64,000 nt of DNA from Anseranas semipalmata (lineage: Eukaryota; Chordata; Aves; Anseriformes; Anseranatidae). The notes below the pieces were generated by a model. That model searched no databases and had not been told where the DNA came from. It saw only the letters and a list, made by a program, of their open reading frames with translations. Positions 24,713-35,420 of this stretch are shown here, in pieces. The first letter of the stretch is position 1. Each line of letters opens with the position of its first letter. The DNA lies in assembly GCA_013399115.1 (NCBI GenBank), contig VXAA01001102.1, positions 456,281-520,280 on the forward strand, written 5' to 3'. Both the position numbers and the translations under genes were made by a program.

Positions 24713-26876
24713 GTAAATAGTAGCTGAAGGTCATACCAGCTCCACAGAGACCTAGGAATGAATCACCTTGAGAGTTTATTGCTACAGCCAGCTTCAATCC
24801 ACAGTAACGTTCATGCTGCGACACCACAAGGATTGAGCTCTCAGCGCTACTTTAAAGCCATGCAATAGTAGCGGAAAGTATTTCCTAACCACTGATTATG
24901 TTCTGCAGCATGACTCAGCCCTCCCTACCAGAACAGGCAGCAGGGTATACACTTTTCTTAGCAGACTCTAGGAACAGACCAAGAGAACAAACTCAGCCTT
25001 GTCCTCAGAGGTAGCCCTCGCTAACAGGGATTAGCACACCAGGAACACACGTTGCCCACACTAGTGCTCTTGGTCTGCTGCTGTCATGAGGTGTTTTTTT
25101 TTCATTTGTTTGTTTTAAACAACAGAATAGTGAATACAATTCTCCTGACTATCATCAGGTGTAGACAGTAAGTAAATGCCACGTTATTCCTTAAGTTTAC
25201 AAGGAAAAGTTTCAGGGCAAGTTATTACATAGGAAAAAATGATAACAATCCCCGAAGTTGTCACCGTAATAATCGGAGATCTGCTAAGAACTTTTCTAAA
25301 TTTCCTAAGTACAAGGGAACACTTAAACCCAAACTCTTCTATAACCTTAGGACACTGATATAGTAAGAGATGCTAATGGAAAAGCAGCACTGTCTTTGGT
25401 GACTATAAACCCCCTAATTTTGTAGTTTAACTCTTCTATTTTTCAAGTGCTATGAACAGCTTGCATTTCACAAACACTAAACATAATATCTAAAATGGCT
25501 GTTTACTCTTTATAATAAAAAAGGGTTGCAATAGAATATTCCAAATTGAACAAAAAAGGAATAATTACTGGCGTTTGCTATTCATTAGAGGATTTAACTC
25601 CCAGTGTCACAGAAGGACGTTATGAAAGGATTTCATTTCAGATTGAACAAAATGATTTGCTTGTTCTGAAAGTGTTTCATTTAATTTTGAGTTCCTTTTC
25701 CTTGCTAAAAGACAACTTCACAGGAAATTTCTAAACAAAGTTTTTGAAATCATGCTTCAGGCTTCTCTTTCAACACAAAAAAAAAAAACCCCAAGATATT
25801 GCAACTTCATTTTTTTCCTGAATGAATGTATTAGTGAAACTAATACAAATTCATATCACTTGTCAGTGCTGCCCACTCATTGTGCATTTATTTTTACTTT
25901 TTTTGCCAAGGTATGTTTTGATGTATACTGGCTTCTGACATCTACATGTGCTGACTGACAGCTGAGCCCCAGCACTTTTTGGTTATTTTAGGAGAGGCAT
26001 GGAGTCAACTTATATGAGATGGTAGACATTCTGTATTTCTGTTTTACAACCAGAAATAAAAAAGCCAATGTTGTATACCCATTCTGCTTATAAAGACTGG
26101 CAGATGTCAGATAACTGATTTTGATTTGGTCCAAGTATTCTTCATACAAAAGCTCTATTTTCTGCCAGGAGAGGTTGGGCAGATGGTACAACTGTCAACT
26201 GAGGGTTGAAAGACCTGATGTGTCTTGGCAATAAAGTTATTAGACATGAATAAACAACGAATATGTGGAAACTAAACAGCCACTCAGAAGGGTTATCAAA
26301 ATAATTTGTTTTTTATTCTTAACTGCTGTTTATAAATATATAATTAAGTGTTGTATTGCTACGTTTAAGTATGATCACGTGCACTCCTTTTGCAACAAAA
26401 ATCATAGACAATGAAAGCATATGAAAGTTGGCATTTATTTAACAGAAGAGCACAGTGATCTTTACAAGATGGCCTATTAATAGGCTTATATTATCAATCC
26501 CACATTGGCTTTCTCTAACCTCCTCACAGAACACTTGAGAACTTGAATTGTAAAGAGGTCTCCATGGCCCCTGTTTGGGAACATGCTTAGAAGTTGTCTT
26601 GACAAGCCTTCAGCACATGCTTCCATGCTTTCCTGCATATGGCCCTCCAGGTGTAACTGGCCAAAGTGGGAAATTGAACTCCATTTTTCCAACCACTAAA
26701 AAGCTTACTGCAATGTTTAAGCTGTGAAGAAAACCTAAAGCAGGCCTTCTCCACTGGATGTTCTCAGTATGCTACCTCTTCAATTAAACCTCTGGCATTA
26801 GAAATGGCATTCAGACAAAACCTCATGATCTAAGTGCTCTACAAATAATAAATTCTGATGTTTTCATCTCTTGAAG

Positions 26877-27031
26877 ATGCACTGCTCACCAGTGAGTTCA
26901 TCAGTGAATCACGGCCCTTACAAGAAACAAAGAGGCAAAAATCATCAGACATTCTTGAGGAGCTGAGGATGCAGGGAATAATCACAAGCCAAAGTACTAC
27001 TGTCAGGACTGGAGAAGTGTATGAAAACAAG
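26877..27031 (+). CDS. STMND1: STMND1-like coding exon 3, conserved KSSDILEEL block
   Basis: A 155-base exon begins after a TTTTCATCTCTTGAAG acceptor and ends at a near-perfect AAG|GTAAGC donor. It enters in phase 1 and leaves in phase 0. The translation includes ETKRQKSSDILEELRMQGII, the most diagnostic block of STMND1, followed by a TSQSTTVRTGEVYENK stretch that matches the conserved G-E-x-Y spacing. No lesion is seen. This exon identifies the gene most firmly. Confidence 0.88.
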
Positions 27032-29495
27032 GTAAGCATCAAATGACACAGGACCTCTGCTACAGAGCTCTGACCCTTCTGTGAGCTCCCTGAGATTCAG
27101 TTTCTGCACACGCAAAGCATCCAGGCATACCTCCTCTAAGATTTCAGAAGCAAGTTGTTAATCAACAGAAAAGTGTACTATGGGCATGTTAATACAACAG
27201 AAGTTGGCAGCAGTTTTCTTTCAGTTGTTTCTAGCTTCCAGTCTTGTTTCAAATGTGTACAGAGAAGACAGTGACAGTATTAAAGGACTCACTGGAAACT
27301 GCATGCCATAAACTTGTTTCCAAGTCTAGAAGAAATATCACTGTCAGGACTTACAATTGCACTTAAATGAAGACCTCAGAAATCCTAAATATTCACATTT
27401 CTGAGAAATCTACAATTCACATTTAATCTCAGACTGAGAAACCATTAAAAAGAACAAAAACATTTTGTAATCATTTTATAGAACAGGTATTTGATTAAGA
27501 AACTATTCTGAATAATAACCTGAGCCTTGTTTTGTCTTCCGAATTCAAGCTTATTCTTTGTTGTTAAGCATTGTGTTAAGGATCAGATGCCTCTTACAGA
27601 TGGGGTTTCAAGTACAGATGGCAGAAAGGAGGAGGTCTATAAGGAGTTTGCAAGAAGTTTAATGCCATTTGTGGATGTGTCCAAAGCATGATCCTACCAC
27701 TACTTGGACACAGCGAACACAGAAGCAATTCAAGCTCAAACCAAGAATGATTTTGAGTAGCTTTGCAGTTTGAGACAAGCTATTTACACACCTCTAACCT
27801 TGGCCACTTACATTAAGGTAACATGGAAGCTTTCATAAAAAGGACTAAACAAGCAAGTGCCACCTTACAGTATGGCCACTGGTGCTGCACAAACACATTT
27901 CCTATTGCCATCACTTTGGAAAATGGGGCTGGAGGATATCTGAGTACAGCTTCTCCATAGCCATCCTCTCAGAGCGTCTGAGAGGATTATACCCTCTGTG
28001 GCTAGATTTAGGTAACATACTGCAGGCAGGTTTTTGTATTTTTCCCCTTCCAAGACAGGTGTCTTATTTTTTTTCCTCCTGTATTAAAAATCTGTCTGGT
28101 ATTAAGTTACACATACTTTCATTGACAGAAGCTCAGTCTGAGCTATTTCTTCTTAGAGAATTTCTATATCCCTCTCCTTAACAGGAGGGATTTGTGGGTT
28201 TTTTTTTGTGCACGTTTTTGTGTTTTTTTCTCTCTTTAATATTAAAAAAATAACAATCAATATAGCTTTAAAAAAAAATGAGCCTTGTACTTTTTCCACT
28301 AACGAAGCCAACTTTTCCAAGTGATATTTTACATTTGAGCTGGGCCCACTACTGGGCAACCTACAAGCGAAAACATAAATCTGTCACTAGCTGTTAACTG
28401 TTAGCTCTCCCTTAGTAGCAATAGAAAATTTGGCCTGTGCTGCCTCCTATAAGAATAATTTATTACATTAGAGCTAAAAATCCAGCGGATTACCTATGAA
28501 TAGACAGACTAAATGCACTGAATACAGACACGGTAGAAAAGAGTTATTACACTAACAGATCCCAAATTACAACATGCAGCTCTGAATTTTGAGCATTTTA
28601 ACACATGGGTAAATTCACACCTGAAATTTTGAAATTGACCAGGCATAAGCATGAATGGCTTTGTGCTGAATTTCAGTCCAGCACTAGCTTCAATGAAGAA
28701 AAGCCCTCAGACTTCACAGCACTATGAAAGACTAGTACAACCAGGTTTGAGATTATTTTTACAATAATACTGGAGATTGAGATATCCTTGTAAGAGCTTT
28801 CCCTTCTTGTGTGTAATTCTATTCCATATAAGTGTCTGCATCCCTTAAGCTGTTGTAGCATTACCAGTCTTCTCAGGATTTCCTATCACTGCCAAAACTG
28901 TGAAACAACTTCTCAGCCTTCAGTCTTTTGACTGTCCTTCACTTTATCCTGAAGAAAGGAACTCTGAGCAGTATAGGTTAAGATGCCTCTTCCTAAGCAT
29001 TATCGCTCTAAACGACCAGTACTTTTGAGAGCAACATTTTATGGGTATAGCCTAACAGAGCCAGGAAAAGCTATACACACCACAGGATAAACTACCCTCT
29101 ACAATTTTAACAGAGGCTGTTACTAAAAATTCCAGCAGAGACAGGATTCCACCTAAAATAGATAGCTAGGCTTCTTTGAATTATTATGTTTTGTCGTTTA
29201 TGTTTAAAAAAAAAAGTAACAGCTATTTTTCTTCCAGTGCTTCAAAAAGATTTTAGCTGATGTCAGATGTGACAGTGTGATCCTCACCCCTGATGAGTTA
29301 CATTAAGCTCTTAAAAAACACTGGACACTCTAATTCATTAGTGTACCAGCAGTTGTAGCATATAAGCTATCAGGTACCTTTCTTCCAAGTGTACCTTTAA
29401 AGGCACTCCTATATGTATAAGCTAGAGGGTAACCAAAAGGACCCAAAGCTAGTTTCAAATGGAGCAGTCTACAGGAATTTGAAACACTTATGAGG

Positions 29496-30200
29496 AATCA
29501 CAGAATGGTTGTGGTTGGAAGGGACCTCTGGAGATCATCTAGTCCAACCCCACTGCCAAGCAGGGTCACCCAGAGCACGTTGCACAGGATGGCATCCAGG
29601 TGGGGTTTGAATATCTCCAGAGAAGGAGACTCTACAGCCTCTCTGGGCAACCTGTGCCAGTGCTCTCTCACCCTCACAGTAAAGAAATGTTTTCTCGTAT
29701 TCAGCCAGAACTTCCTGTGTTTCAGTTTGTGCCCGTTGCCTCTTGTCCTGTCACTGGGCACCACTGAAAGGAGTCCGGCCCCATCCTCTTGACATCCTCC
29801 CTTCAGGTATTTGTACGCATTGATAAGATCCCCTCTAAACCTTCTCTTCTCCAAGCTAAACAGGCCCAGCTCTCCCAGCCTCTCCTCGCATGAGAGATGC
29901 TCCAGGCCCCTCATCATCTTCATAGCCCTCTGCTGGACCCGCTCCAGGAGCTCCATGTCCCTCTTGCACTGGGGAGCCCAGGACTGGACACAATGCTCCA
30001 GGCGTGGCCTCACCAGGGCTGAGCAGAGGGGGAGGATCACCTCCCTCGGCCTGCTGGCAACACTCCTCCTAATGCACCCCAGGACACCACTGGCCTTCCT
30101 GGCCACAAGGGCACATTGCTGGCTCATGGTTAACCTGCTGCCCACCAGGACTCCCAGGTTCTTCTCTGCAGAGCTGCTTTCCAGCAGGTCAGCTCCCAGC
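29496..30200 (-). mobile_element. CR1 LINE 3' end, about 0.7 kb, comparatively young
   Basis: The element lies antisense in intron 3 of the STMND1-like gene. Its 3' end is at 29496, marked by the TCACAGAAT octamer, and it is 5'-truncated near 30200. On the minus strand a 215-codon open frame (30145-29498) gives the CR1 ORF2 C-terminus. It contains [60 protein letters not shown] and [19 protein letters not shown], typical of the reverse-transcriptase end. The uninterrupted frame suggests relatively recent insertion, but the endonuclease and most of the reverse transcriptase are absent, so it cannot move on its own. Confidence 0.95.
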
Positions 30201-30424
30201 CATTTACAAAAAGATGTGCATAGGTTATTATTTTAGCTTTTCCATTGCTGTTAGCTTTCAGTGTGAGTTCCTTGATCTCCCACAACCATTTAGCTCAAAG
30301 ATAAGTTATTTTCTCAGCTTATATAAATAACAACCTAGAAAGAAACCTGCTTGCTAAATATCCTGTTTAGTTTGGACATATAGGGAAGAATTCTCAATTT
30401 ATCCCTTCCTATGCAGTCCACAAT

Positions 30425-30829
30425 TTATCTTGGGTAAGGAACAACAAGCTCAGTATTCAATACCTTCCCACTTTGGGCTTTCGTTAGAATGCCCTTTGTC
30501 ATTAGAAAGAAGAGTTTTTTTTTTTTTTTTTTCTTCTCCTTTTGGAAAAAGTCTTTTGTTTCATTTTTATGATGATTGAACATCACTTTGTTCAGATTTT
30601 TTGGAGTGTCATCTGCATTCAAAATGTCTCCTTTGTACATCAGTTTTCTTCCTACTGATTCATGCTCTGCCTTCATCTCACTAAATGAGTCATCCTCTAT
30701 ACTATTTGCAGCACTTAACACTTCTGGTAGTGAGGCCTGAATTCTAGAGTTATTCATGGCAGTAAAACTGGGGAGCAGATAACTCAGGAGACTTACAAAC
30801 AGGATAGTGAGTATTTCACCACAGGTCCT
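30425..30829 (-). other. Antisense open frame in intron 3, possible unrecognised exon
   Basis: A minus-strand frame is open from 30829 down to a TAA at 30425. It encodes a hydrophobic stretch (ILTILFVSLLSYLLPSF) followed by a polar region with IEDDSFSEMKAEHES and NADDTPKNLNKVMF, and a lysine run encoded by 18 consecutive A. An ATG sits at 30757. A plausible acceptor (CTGCTCCCCAG) lies just upstream at about 30768, and a possible donor (GGGAAG|GTATTG) near 30465. The composition looks more protein-like than most frames here. I recognise no family and found no partner exon with matching signals. A chance ORF remains the more likely reading. Confidence 0.2.
30515..30532. repeat. Poly-T tract (18 bases)
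   Basis: Homopolymer inside the antisense open frame, where it would encode lysines on the minus strand. Homopolymers of this length vary readily, which argues against the frame being constrained. Confidence 0.85.
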
Positions 30830-31341
30830 TCATTTGAGTTCAACAGTACTAAAACCACTTATCACACAGACAGCAGAAGACTTCAGCCTCTTGGCTGGTC
30901 AAACAATCACTGCACCTTTCCAGAAGTAAGTGCTACCCTCAGCAGCAGAGATCTAGGATTGGGCTATTCGTTTGCATGCAGTAGAAGCCAGCAGTATCGT
31001 GATCATGAAGATCTAACGAAACCATTCTTAAATCTCTTCAGTAGTAGTAAAGTAACTTCCCTAAACACCTATGGCCTCATTACCAAATCCCCACATCTGC
31101 TGGGTATACAGCAACATTGCAAGCTTCACAGATCCACCACTCACTAGGAAAGAGGAATTCTCACCACAGACAACGCTCACTCATGAGTGAACACCGAGGT
31201 TATTAGCACATTATTATTTCCAGGCTTCCTTTGGTATCAGAGTACATCTCCCCTATGCAGGAAAAAAAGCAGAAGGCAAGCAGCAAAGCATCACTCCAAC
31301 ATCAAAATCCACTCTGCCGAAAGCTTTTAATGTCTCTACAG

Positions 31342-31463
31342 AGAGATGCCCTGAAAAAGACACTGAAGAAACCACCAGCTAGGCTGGAAAATTTTTCATT
31401 TGAAAACAAGTAGATGATTTTACAGAGAAGGACATGAAGACTTCTGCTGAACAGAACAAACAG
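31342..31463 (+). pseudogene. STMND1: STMND1-like exon 4 with one-base frameshift
   Basis: The acceptor is TGTCTCTACAG. The exon enters in phase 0 and reads RDALKKTLKKPPARLENFSF, the same spacing as the human G-E-x-Y to K-P-P-x-R-L segment. It then runs into TAG at 31411-31413. From 31404 the homologous reading continues one frame back as KQV then DDFTEKDM, the start of the stathmin-like helix. One adenine missing from the GAAAAC run at 31402-31407 explains the shift. The exon is 122 bases as written; 123 would restore phase 0 to exon 5. The 3' end is placed at CAG|GTCATC, a weak donor. The helix also appears about three residues shorter than in the human protein as I recall it. Confidence 0.7.
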
Positions 31464-31902
31464 GTCATCTGATTCTGCTATGTATTCTTCAGCGTTTGCT
31501 TTACCACTTAAAACCCTCTGCTTTTTATAAATTGACCTAATGCAGACAGTTTACGTGCAAGCTACTACCAAAATCTGATCAGTGGCAGCACAGTGGATCC
31601 TATATTCATCTCATAGGTGTTGGAAGGCCAAGCTGATAGTTTATTTTTGCTGAAAGCCTGAAAGATTATCCCAAAGCTGTGCATAGGAGAGGAGCTTCTG
31701 GAGCAGTTTTTCTTGTAATAAAAAGATGCATCTTCCACATACAACAGAATAAATCGACTAAGGTCAGTGCTAACTGGAGTGGTATTCTGATCACATTTGG
31801 ATAAAAATACGGAAAGAACTACTGCATACGTTTGTTACATCTTCCACCTACTTCCATCCACCCCTCTTTATAACGCATTGGGGTTTCTCTGTTTTGTTTT
31901 AG

Positions 31903-32175
31903 GTTAGGGAAGAAGAACCGAGCAAGACGCCACAGCACATTGCATTTTCTCCAGGAACTGCCCACTAAACTACAGGTAAACAGACTGAAAAGGACTGCCC
32001 AAGTTGTAGAAGTCAAGAAAGTACAGGCACCCCTCAGCCCTCACCTTTAGATGAGGAGCCAACTGTACTGCTAAAGGAAGTAACAGCAGAAGAAACCACA
32101 AATGATTATACTGAGGGCTCTACCATTGAGTCTGATATAACTTACAACTGCATCAATGAAACAATCTGGATATAA
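31903..32175 (+). pseudogene. STMND1: STMND1-like exon 5 with in-frame TAA, C-terminal end
   Basis: A strong acceptor (CTGTTTTGTTTTAG) precedes a phase-0 frame reading VREEEPSKTPQHIAFSPGTAH. This aligns without gaps to the EEE...LPSANH part of the human protein as I remember it. A TAA at 31966-31968 follows. The same frame then stays open for 68 more codons, including DEEPTVLLKEVTAEETTNDY and ending EGSTIESDITYN...WI before a TAA at 32173-32175. The ESD-x-x-YN tail resembles the end of human STMND1. An alternative is an internal acceptor at 31975 that skips the stop, but its phase does not fit the upstream exon. Confidence 0.68.
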
Positions 32176-34883
32176 ATTATCTTGCAAAAAAGAAACATCT
32201 TTGCTCCCTGCAGCTGTCTTTTCCTAGGGCATAAGTAGGTGATTTATCCTGGGGGGACGGCTGAGCCCTGCTGCTACTTATTTCACCTGGGGAAATTGTA
32301 TCTAATTCTAAGTTTTTACACACTAGTTGAAAGAAACAAGACAAATAAGAAAAGCAAGGAAGAGACAAATTAGCAACCAGCCTGTCTGGTCTCTAAGTCT
32401 CTAAATTTGAGCACATACACACTACCAGGGTTCTATCAAATTTACTTTATTATTGTTAAGCTTAGTTCACTTCTTGGATGGTCACATGAAAAGACCTCCT
32501 TCTCCTAGGCAGAGAACAGGAGGTTGGAAAGGCATTGTAAACACTCAGAAAGGCACAAAAGCAGTAGCATACAGGGAGGAAAAAAAAGTGAACAGCTGTA
32601 AGGATCTGGGGGTAGTAGAACACGGTGGGACCCTAAGCATAAGAACAAGGAGTTTTAACTTATTGAGCAGGGCAACTGGCAGAGAAGTGAGAGCTTCAGA
32701 TAGTAAGGCAACAACAAGCCACAGGAATTTCTGTGCTTAAAAGAAAAGGACAGAACAAGTACTGAAACTACAACAGAGAAAACAACTAATTGGCTGAGAT
32801 ACACAAAGCACAGGTGAGTTATCCATATGGCTAGGAAGCGACTTATCTCCATAGGAAGGAGATGACGTTTCCATAACAAAGCCATGCATTTGGTCAGCCT
32901 TTTGAATTTGGAATGTCCCATACCCTACCTCCAATGTGCATGCAACATTTACTATGGCCAGCTCTTCCAAAAGCAGCAGTATAGCAATGGTGGCATGTTT
33001 GCTCTGCCTGCTATCAGACCTACCACACCCTTCTGGTTCATCTCTGAATATGCCTAAACCCCACTTCAATTTGTGCCACAGGCTCTACCCACTTCCCTCC
33101 CTCATCAATCCGTAACCACACTCACCTCTGCTCCGATGCTGGCTTTTTTACTTCCTTATCTCCAGCTAAAGATACCACATTCTTCCTTTCCACATTCCAA
33201 GCCAAGGAAATCCAGCTGCAGTACAGAACCACTCTTCTCTTAAATCACAGGCCAGGTACTGTAGAACAGAGGAAAAAGTAGTCCTTATTTTAATGGTCTC
33301 ATGGTAGTTCTCCCTATCACTCTCAGAAAGAAAAAGGCTTTCCTGCTTCCTTTTCTCTTATTAGACTTGTGCTAAATCACTAAGGGGAGGAGCAAGAGCT
33401 CATCTCGTTACTTAACCAGCTGGGATCCCACCTGAGGAGCTGAGTGAGTAAGCCCATCAGAAAGTCTAGCTCCAGGCCTGGCCAAATTGGTTGTTTTTAT
33501 GAAAAAAATAGGCCACATTAGCAAATAGAAAAGAACATGAAAATTACCCTGTTACCTGGAAAGAACAGTGGAAATACAGATGAAAAAATGGGAAAAAAAA
33601 TTAGGAAACGGAAGAACTTTACTCATTTGATTTGAAATTATCTGACAATCTGACAGATAGAAGTAAGAGATCTAAGGATATATTCTCACCACACAGTTAA
33701 CCCAGGCTGTTCACTGACTTTTGTCTCAGATACTTTAAGCTAAGGCTACCTGGCCAGGCTTGGAATAAAAATGTGTGTGTCTATGTGTATATATATCCAT
33801 ACAGACTGTTCTACCGAGCTAATTTGCCTTTTTTTGTAGTGAAGGTGAAGACTAAGTTACTGAATTACTAATAGTCACCCAAAGCCTTCCACAGGTTCAG
33901 AAGGACAAACTACTGTTTGTCCCCAGCCAATGCCATTTCTTCCGCTATATCCCACATGAGAATTTAGCTCCCTGCAGCACAAAGCCCTATAAGGCCTTGT
34001 GATACAGACAGAGAAGCAGAGCAGCAGGTAGCCTGGTATATATACACTTTGTCAAGGGGTTGTTGGGTTGTCTGGCTGACCCTGCTAGACTGGCATGAGT
34101 AACATCCTGGGTCTTTCTAGATTGAACTGGTTCTCTTGAGCTTCTCCAGAAGGCAAGCCATTTTATGAAACTAAACTCAAACTGGCTGAGCAACTGGATG
34201 ATTCCTACCCTTGGTATTTGGAGACTTCTACATCTCTGCTGTAAACCCCTCATATGTCTCTGTGAGAGGCTATGAGCCCTTGCCTCAGGTAATATGTGCG
34301 GGGAGGCATGTTGGAGCCTCCTGCTCACATGATGAAGAAATGGTCAGGGTAGGATGCTGCAACACCTAGTCAAACTCCGAGTGCAGGGCTTTGTAGGGAG
34401 CATATGCTAAGCCCTGCACAGCCCAGCAGCTCCTCTGCTGCTCCAGGTCTCTCTGAGGTAGCTACAGCTGATCTGCACGGCACAGAGAAGATGAGCTACC
34501 TGAATCTAATGCATGCAGGGGAAGGTTTTGGTGTCAGGAGACCGCGGTGACATGAGAGTAACTACAAGAAGCAGGAAAAGGGAACCAAAATGGGCAAGTA
34601 TGGCCACACAGCACAACACACCTGCCTGCTCCTGCCTCCCCCTGCACCAGGGGTTTTCTCCAGGGTTGTACTGGGCTTCCAGCAGGAAAGGCACCTGGCC
34701 TGCACGCTGGCTGGCCCAGGAAGCACAGAGGGTAGCACTGCCTGCCATGTGGACAGGCTGGTCCCTTTCGCCAGGTCTCAGCTCTTGTGGGCCAACTAAC
34801 AGGCGGTAAGCCATGTGTGCAGGTTGGTGGCTCCATGGGACTTAGTCCTGGCCTTACCAGGGACTAAAATTTGGCTCTTCGTA
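32176..34883. other. Non-coding stretch downstream of the STMND1-like gene
   Basis: The first part may be 3' UTR of the gene. The only AATAAA I noticed within about 1.6 kb after the final stop is at 33764-33769, next to a TG/TA repeat at 33771-33798. A stretch near 32603-32660 ('aaggatctgggggtagtaga') faintly resembles sense CR1, but too weakly to call. No further exon is supported. Confidence 0.4.
33771..33798. repeat. TG/TA simple repeat
   Basis: Imperfect TGTG and TATA dinucleotide run directly after an AATAAA hexamer. Confidence 0.75.
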
Positions 34884-35239
34884 TCACAGAATCACAGAAT
34901 ATCCTGAGTTGGACAGGACCCATAAGGATCACAGAGTCCACCTCTTGGCTCCACAAAGAACCACCTAAAAATTAAACTGTATGTCTGAGAGCATTGTCCA
35001 AATGCTTCTTCCAACTCCAGCAGGCTCGGTGCCATGACCGCTTCCCTGGGGAGCCTGTTGCAGTGCCTGACCACCCTCTCGATGAAGAACCTTTTCCTAA
35101 CACCCAGCCTGACCCTCCCCTGTCACAGCTCCATGCCGTTCCCTCGGGTGCTGTCGCTGTCACCAGAGAGCAGAGATCAGCGCCTGCCCCTCCGCTCCCC
35201 TCGTGAGGAAGCTGCAGGCCGCCATGAGGCCTCCCCTCA
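34884..35239 (-). mobile_element. CR1 LINE 3' fragment abutting a CpG-rich block
   Basis: The + strand begins with two TCACAGAAT octamers, the CR1 3' terminus, and continues as the reverse complement of the 3' UTR and ORF2 end. It includes phrases for 'aggacccataaggatcacagagtcca', 'gtgcctgaccaccctctcgatgaagaacc' and 'gaagctgcaggccgccatgaggcc'. CR1 similarity stops at about 35239, right beside the N at 35240. The ORF2 remnant is broken. Confidence 0.92.
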
Positions 35240-35420
35240 NCTCAGGCGCGGCCCGGCTCGGCGCGGGGTCGGGGGCAAGCGCGGCTCCCGCTGGGCCCGG
35301 CCCACCCGGCGCCGGCTGTCCGAGCCGCGGGGCTCCCCAAGGGCCTGGGAGGCGTTTGCAGGCTCCTGGCCGCCTGCCCCCGAGCAAGGGGGCTGCGCAG
35401 GTGCTTCGGCATCGCCAGCG
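35240..35420. promoter_or_regulatory. CpG-dense block, candidate promoter or CpG island remnant
   Basis: About 180 bases are very rich in CG dinucleotides (GGCGCGG, CTCGGCGCGG, GGCGCCGG, CGAGCCGCGG). They start at the single N (35240) and fade into AT-rich DNA after 35425. CpG density of this kind is unusual in a gene-poor stretch and often marks a promoter. A GCAG|GTGCTTCGG and an ATCAG|GTGTTT near the right edge could act as donors of a non-coding first exon on the + strand. No protein product is supported. Confidence 0.45.

Larger units (their letters stand above)
23557..32175 (+). pseudogene. STMND1: STMND1-like gene (stathmin domain-containing 1), five coding exons with two disabling lesions
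   Basis: This is the full coding span of a homologue of STMND1, a small protein with an acylation-type N-terminus and a C-terminal stathmin-like helical region; classical stathmins use that helix to bind tubulin. Coding exons are 23557-23640, 24532-24712, 26877-27031, 31342 to about 31463, and 31903-32175. Recognition rests on the KRQKSSDILEEL block in exon 3, the LKKPPARL block in exon 4, the KQV-DDFTEKDM helix start, and the ESDITYN tail just before the final stop. Exon phases agree throughout if one base is missing from the A run at 31403-31406. With that base, and ignoring the TAA at 31966-31968, the coding length is about 271 codons, against roughly 276 for human STMND1 as I recall it. 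As written, translation ends at the TAG at 31411-31413 after 163 residues. Either the gene is decaying in this species or the assembly has two errors. The identity is firm; pseudogene status is less certain. Confidence 0.72.

Noticed and set aside
31903..32050. Alternative exon 5 frame reading HSTLHFLQELPTKLQ
   Set aside because: It is open for 48 codons, but the EEE block and the ESDITYN tail lie in the other frame, and phase 0 from exon 4 does not lead into it.
32590..32700. Possible old sense CR1 ('aaggatctgggggtagtaga')
   Set aside because: Only one short phrase matches and flanking sequence does not follow CR1 order; too weak to annotate.
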